DNA of 64,000 nucleotides, taken from assembly GCA_010909165.1 (NCBI GenBank), contig MU008168.1, positions 372,001 through 436,000 of the forward strand, in the 5' to 3' direction. Under the pieces are notes generated by a model. That model saw only the letters and a list, made by a program, of their open reading frames with translations. It made no database searches and was not told the DNA's origin. Numbering within the stretch: the first letter of the stretch is position 1; each line of letters begins with the position of its first letter. The position numbers and the translations under genes were made by a program. Source of the stretch: Anthoceros angustus (lineage: Eukaryota; Streptophyta; Anthocerotopsida; Anthocerotales; Anthocerotaceae). Shown here one piece after another: positions 58,960 through 64,000 of this stretch.

Positions 58960-59882
58960 AAATGTATGAGCTCTTTCTTACTATCACTCGTCAAAGGATT
59001 TCTTCAGCCAGCTTGCATCGAGCTTGAGGACTTATATGATGCCGTTTCTACACAAAAATTTGGTGGTAGTGCACTACCTCCAAGGCCTGCTGGATGCATC
59101 ATACATACTAGCGGTATCGTAGTCCCCCCAGCTTGAGAGTATTGAGATAGAACCTCTTGACGATGTGACTACCAAGAGGACAAAAGACTCATGGGTTTAC
59201 GGACGATTTCACATTACCGGCCAAGTATCGGCTTCAGAGTATTACGGGCACATCCACAGAATTCTAAATGTAGAGTACGATGGAGGGGACGTCCGGTTTT
59301 TCATGTTCGATGTGGAGTGCTATGAATGTGACATCAACCGAGAGCTGCCATCCTTGAAGCGGGATTTCAGTGGGTTCCATGCTGTGGGCACGTGACGGCC
59401 TAGAGAAATCAGCAGAGGTGCCAAACGACGCTCGTTGCTTTGGAGGGTTGGAGGGAGAGGAGAAAGCTTCTTTCCAAAGACCGATGAACAAGCTTGTAGT
59501 AACCTGGTTGGCACTGGGGGTATCATGGACTCAACATAGTGTGGATGTGCGACGACAACTTGTGGAGTTGATGGCAGTAGAGTACCCAAGAGCCACGAAC
59601 ATGGATTGGATTCGTCGCAAGTTTGTGAGGAGCAGGATCGGGAGGAATCATTATGTGATGAAGAGGGTAAGAGAGGTTGCAAAGGAAACCTGGAACAACG
59701 GGAGTTACAACAGGCGGCTGATACCCAGGAATGTTACAAAGGACCAATTTCAAGCCCTGGTAGAAGCTCGCATCCAAGAGCTAGCTAAATGTGGGGGAAC
59801 ATGGCCCGTGAAACAACAACACAAGGCGCTCGAATCTCGCATTGCGAAACATGGTACAACGGGCATAAATAAATATGGTTGA
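58960..59882 (+). pseudogene. CACTA-like transposase-associated remnant
   Basis: 59165-59395 contains WVYGRFHITGQVSASEYYGH followed by IHRILNVEYDGG and FDVECYECD, resembling the DUF4216 domain of En/Spm (CACTA) proteins (YYG-L-I-Y--G---LF-CDW). 59370-59882 then gives a basic helical segment (VRRQLVELMAVEYP, RVREVAKETWNNGSYNRRLI) and VTKDQFQALVEARIQE...NKYG, similar in layout to plant Transposase_24. The order DUF4216 then Transposase_24-like fits CACTA elements. No catalytic domain or CACTA terminus is visible, so this is a fragment. Confidence 0.4.
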
Positions 59883-61723
59883 AAGGGGAAGATGGCGTCT
59901 TGGAATGAAGAGATGGAGTCTGAGTGGGTAGGGGGTTCTCTCTCGGCTTGGGAGATCAAGTGGTGAGTTTGATAGTCTGTAAATAGGTTGCAGCTTGTGA
60001 TTGGATCTAGACTCAATTAACGGGCGTTTGTGGGTGCTATGTAGGTGGGTTTGAACCGGTTCTCGAGCTCCAGCACAATGGGGAGGGGCCAGTAATTAAC
60101 AATGCTGAACTAAAGGGCATATCAGGAATGGGGGCTGAAGTTCCAGGAGAAGACACCTCGGAAGGCGCAAATTTGCAGGATATGGACATGGTGTTGTCTT
60201 CCCAACCAAGCCAACCTCCCATAAACAGGAGGATCATCACACGAAAATACGTGAGGCCAAAGTCGGATAGTATTGGATGAGGCACTCTAGGTTGGTTAAA
60301 TTTGTATGTCATGAGTTGCTGGAATTCCTGGCATATGAATTCCTGGCATATGATTCCACTGAGGTGGGATGATGTTTGCATCTTGATGCAGCCTTCACGC
60401 GCCAAAGAGCATGAGCTTTCTACGACGATAGATCATGGGGATGATAGCCGAACAAAAGTGCCCTCTGGCAGGAGTGAAAACGGTGCGGTGAAGGAGAAGA
60501 GGGCAAACCAGCGGATGTGCAAGCATGCTATGTGAAGGAGAAGAGAGCGAAGCTTCCCCCTACCTTCAATTCTGATATCAGTTGTCAGATTAGCTAGCAA
60601 TTTGTTACCCAAGTTATAGGAACTGATTAGGTGTAAGCAGAAAGTCGGGATGACACGTACGTTGAACGGGGGATACATACGGGATAAAATAATATTATCC
60701 TAAAATATCAAGATTATATCTAGATAATAAATATAATATAAATTAAAATATATATATTAAACTTATCATTAATTCGAAATTACACGCACGATTCAAATCC
60801 AAACCCACGTCGAGCGTGTAAGTGGCGGCTGGCACATTGCATCGATGTGTGAAGATCGTATGTAGACGTGGCGATAATATACCACCGCGAAAGCATGGGG
60901 CATACTCCAGCTCCAGCCCATGGCGGGTACGTACCGACAACAACCCCCCGTATTGCGGCCGGGATGCGGGGTGGACGACGTGTGTCCATGCGGACATGCC
61001 CGCTCACTGTTGCGGGGAATATTTGCCCGGCTACCAGGCTGGACGGGGAAGATGGGCCCCAGAATCCGGCCGCCTGGGATGATAACGGTTCGTCGCCCAA
61101 CTGGTGTACAGTTTGCGGCACGCGCGACCGGTCCCGTCATGGGTTACCCAGTAACTCAGCCCTGTTCTCCGCGTCAAAACAGCAGATTCTGACGCACTAA
61201 CAAAGACGCAAGATAGACACGGCGGGGCTCACCTCTGATGCGTCAAATGGCACACGCAGGCATCAAATCGGCGTTATTAAACACGTCTTATAACGGCTTG
61301 CATTGCAGCACAGTGCGCACTGTGCTAGATAGATTCGATTTCAAGTGCCAGTCGCCAACAGCAGCCTTTCCACGGGCTGCAGAATGATGTATGTAGGACA
61401 GAAGAGCCCCTATAAGTGAAGCTGTGAAATCGTTGATCCTAGCAGCGAACAACTATCTGACCAACACTGAAGGCGCAGCTTCTTCACTTTCTTGTTTTGT
61501 GGCTTTCACAGAAGAGTGAACATGAGCAAGTGGTTCTTGGAGTGAGGAAAAGGTTGCTATTCACATACTGCTTTCCATCAGTCGGTCACACAACAGCAAT
61601 GCTGGTGATGCAAAATAGAATGATACGACAAGGATTTTGTCACCTCTTACATCTCGCAACCTATGATGTTTCCCATGTCCAGCAGCTGCATCGATGGATG
61701 TTATCTTGTCAGGATTGCAGGTT
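59883..61723. other. Gene-free intergenic region
   Basis: Only short frames without motifs. 60676-60790 is very AT-rich. From about 61480 the sequence resembles the region downstream of 2OGD copy 1, so it is the 3' flank of 2OGD copy 2. Confidence 0.5.
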
Positions 61724-63090
61724 TCAATTCACAGTCATGTTTGTGTCTCGATTGACTGCTAGTAGGCGGAAGTTGTCAAGAACATAGTTCGCATCGGGCA
61801 GCTCTGGGCAGGTGCTAATCACTTTCAGGAATTCTTCAAAGGTGTATGGCCGGTAGTGAGCCGGCCGCTGCGGCGACACCAGCTGAGGCGGCACAGACAG
61901 TATCTGCTTCGGCCTCGGCAGAATAAAGGACGCAATCGACAAGCGATCCTTGTCGGTGTTGACAGTCGCCCGATGGTTGACACTTTTGTACAGGTCATTG
62001 CTTATCGCCTGCATGCAGGCAATACAATAGACAATGGCACACGGCATACACACAAGGACTTCTCAACAAAACTCAGCAAAGGTAGCGAATTCCAAATGCT
62101 GGAAAGCATCGAAATTTCCCTCCACTCTGACCTGCATGGAGTCTCCTATGTTGATGACAAAGGCGTCCAGATTAGGCTCCACCGGAACCCACTCTCCGTC
62201 TTTCTTAACCTGCAACCCCGGGACCTCACTCGGGAGCAGAACAGTGATGACTCCAAAGTCCGCGTGCCCTTTCACGCCAAGGGTGAGATCCGGCTCGGGG
62301 CACCTGGGGTAGAAGTTCCAGTTCAGCATGTGGTCAAGTTTGACCTCCTGCTCAAAGTAATCCACAGGGATGCCAAGGTTTTCAGCCATGACAGCCAGCA
62401 GCTTGGAAGCCAAAGTGTGAACGCCGTGGACATATTCTACTACGGTCTCTCTGCAGCGTCACACAAGATTATGAGCTTCCAGTGAGCCGATTCAGGAACT
62501 ACTCTATTCCACACTGCGCATGCCCGCAGGCACACAGGATATGCCACATACTTGTACAGAGGCGGCTTGTCCGGCCAGACTCCGGGAGCCTCCTCCCAGC
62601 CAGGTTCAAAAGTATGCATCATCACATCTCTCCAGTCCTTAGTGGCCTCCTGCTCGCAGTAGAAGTCCAGACTACAGAAGAAAGACGTCCGCACACCGGG
62701 CCCCGAACTGAACGCCAGCTTCTCGTGTGCAGGCAGCCGATGGAAGCGCTCCGCCATGTCCAGGCCGCGATCCATAGCAGCCCGCGGCACGCCGTGGTTG
62801 ATCACCTGCACTACAAGATAAACATTTGAAACAATTTGAGTCGCCCGCATGCTCACCTAACAGCTTACTTGGAAGAAGCCCCATTGTTTGCAGGCTTGGT
62901 GGATTTGGTCCAAGGTGGCGGCCCGGTGTGGGCCGTCGAGCTTGGAGAGGTCTATGACAGGGAGGCGCTGCGTCTTGTGGGCGTCGGCCACCTTGGCATT
63001 GGCTCGCTCCTGGAGGGGCCTGATGAACTGGCTCGGCACGGAGTCGAGCCCGCCATCCACCATCGCCTTCACTCCGGCCCCGGCCGCCAT
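61724..63090 (-). CDS. 2-oxoglutarate/Fe(II)-dependent dioxygenase, copy 2 (four exons)
   Basis: Exons on the minus strand are 63090-62869, 62805-62552, 62450-62132 and 62008-61724, giving 359 aa. Introns of 63, 101 and 123 bp have GT..AG ends and the same positions and phases as copy 1. Key residues are H-x-D in GHADFG, the distal His in VNHRATVN and R-L-S for 2-oxoglutarate; VINHGVP opens exon 2. Exon 1 is nearly identical in sequence to copy 1 (SVPSQFIRPL, RLPVIDLSKLDGP). Copy 2 has a four-residue shorter exon 2 and an eight-residue longer C-terminus because its stop codon lies further on. The intact frame contrasts with the broken mobile elements between the copies. A soluble oxygenase of specialised metabolism is likely; the substrate is unknown. 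Confidence 0.93.
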
Positions 63091-63330
63091 AGCCTCCCAC
63101 TCCACACGGATTGTTATGAACGTTGCACGGATTGGAAGCTCCACCAGTTGCCCTGAACCAGGGCGAAGTTGCCCTGCTTTGTGGGCACTGCGGTGACCTC
63201 TATCTGGATTCCCGACGTGGACCAAGTGCCGCACACGTCCAGCGGCAGCTGTGTGGAATGGGGCCGATGTTCCTTCTGCAGTACGCGGGGAATCTGATGG
63301 CGGCTCCTGTGGACTAAAATACACTTCTTC
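63091..63330 (-). promoter_or_regulatory. Upstream region of 2OGD copy 2
   Basis: Partly conserved with 3059-3330 upstream of copy 1, including the GGAATGGG(G)CC and CCTTCTGCAG blocks. No clear TATA box is seen. Confidence 0.4.
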
Positions 63331-63368
63331 TTCCTAGCACCATCCGGAATTCATGGGATTCGATTCGC

Positions 63369-63433
63369 GGTTGATCACCTGCACCAGATAAAAATTTGAA
63401 TCAATTTGAGTCGCTCACGTAACAGCTTACTTG
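63369..63433 (-). pseudogene. 65-bp relic of a third 2OGD copy (intron 1 with its borders)
   Basis: Matches 62796-62872 of copy 2: the start of exon 2 (GGTTGATCACCTGCA on the plus strand), the whole of intron 1, and the CAGCTTACTTG donor border. It lacks about 10 bp. It lies in the same orientation upstream of copy 2, indicating that the family was once a longer tandem array. Confidence 0.85.
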
Positions 63434-63647
63434 ATGAGCGCAATCGCGGAAGTTTGAACGGCATCTCCTCCCTCCCACATCATGAGGTTCCGGAGACCAA
63501 GTCCACCTTGGTCACACTTCGAAGCCTGGAGGTCGCCAGGGCCTCTACGTTTCGGGCAATTTTGCTTTGCGTTTTCCACGGTGAGCAATATCGGAAAATT
63601 ACAATAGCTAACGATCTCATAAATTCCATTATCACCTCTAATTCGTA

Positions 63648-63671
63648 CGCTAGAGGGAGGGCTTGAACCTC

Positions 63672-63704
<33 letters not shown>

Positions 63705-63721
63705 AACTGAGCTACTCCAGC
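63648..63721 (-). tRNA. tRNA-Asn (anticodon GTT)
   Basis: Reads GCTGGAGTAGCTCAGTTGGT from 63721 downward. The acceptor stem pairs 7/7 with one G-U. The D-arm is GCTC..GAGC, the anticodon stem TGTGG/CCACA, the loop CTGTTAA with GTT (63687-63685), and the T-arm GGAGG-TTCAAGC-CCTCC; the discriminator is G. No CCA is encoded, as usual in nuclear genes. The sequence is the standard eukaryotic nuclear type without intron. A and B boxes are intact, so it should be transcribed by RNA polymerase III. Confidence 0.96.
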
Positions 63722-64000
63722 TTACACCGCTGCGCCAATTTTATTCAATATTAGAAATATGAGCTCACACAGCTGGATGTCACTTACAGTATGAGAAAAG
63801 ATCGAGCCGTGACTGTGTATAACCTTTGACCAGGTCCCAGAAAATCAGGGCTCAACGGGAGAACATAAGGAATTTCAAATGCTGGAATCTCTCTTCCCAG
63901 GTGGGGAGCACCTCGAGCGGAAGCTCGTATGGGTTATTAGCAGCTAGGTCTTAGTGGACTGTCGAAGAGGACTGCAATAGGCCTCTTCTTCAGTTCTTAT

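Overview
The window looks like nuclear DNA of a land plant, probably a seedless one such as a lycophyte of the Selaginella type. The reasons are two plant 2-oxoglutarate-dependent dioxygenase (2OGD) genes with short introns (63-123 bp), a standard nuclear tRNA-Asn(GTT), and plant-type Ty3/gypsy and Ty1/copia elements. The lineage is an inference; the plant assignment is firm.

Layout. Two paralogous four-exon 2OGD genes on the minus strand (1676-3058 and 61724-63090) sit near the ends of the window, with a tRNA-Asn gene (63648-63721) and a 65-bp relic of a third 2OGD copy (63369-63433) beyond the second. Nearly everything between them is mobile DNA arranged like Russian dolls. A minus-strand gypsy element (gypsy-1) has its 3' LTR and pol at 4676-9034 and its 5' LTR, primer-binding site and gag start at 57022-58353. 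Its gag is split by one 48-kb insertion at 9035-57017. That insertion (element Y) has terminal inverted repeats starting AACRCGATATCTT...GAAGGGGGTGAATATTC and a 4-bp target duplication (TCTT). Removing it with one duplication copy makes the gag frame continuous.

Y itself was hit by three later insertions: a rearranged gypsy element with 2.2-kb LTRs (gypsy-2, 10776-24138), a structurally complete copia element with a GCATC target duplication (44750-51880), and a 2-kb element X (52874-54918) that has the same family of inverted repeats and its own 4-bp target duplication (CTTA). Without these, Y is about 25 kb.

The core of Y carries a leftward gene with a ParB-like domain and a methyltransferase-like motif I (26.1-24.1 kb continuing at 10.8-9.4 kb). 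A divergent AT-rich promoter region separates it from a rightward gene at 26.4 kb. Further Cys-rich and SWIM-like coding remnants follow, then three tandemly duplicated blocks (2.1 kb x2, 1.04 kb x3, 0.99 kb x2). A rightward gene with a DUF7869-type domain ends 0.9 kb from the right inverted repeat. X carries the same C-terminal segment as this DUF7869 gene, so X and Y are one family. I propose Y as a giant, apparently undescribed class of plant DNA transposon.

A second genome-wide signal is that differences between repeat copies, and many reading-frame breaks, fall at CAG/CTG/CCGG sites. That is the pattern expected from base-calling errors at CHG-methylated cytosines in silenced repeats. 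The 2OGD genes and the tRNA are free of it. Many broken frames called below may therefore be artefacts rather than true pseudogenes.
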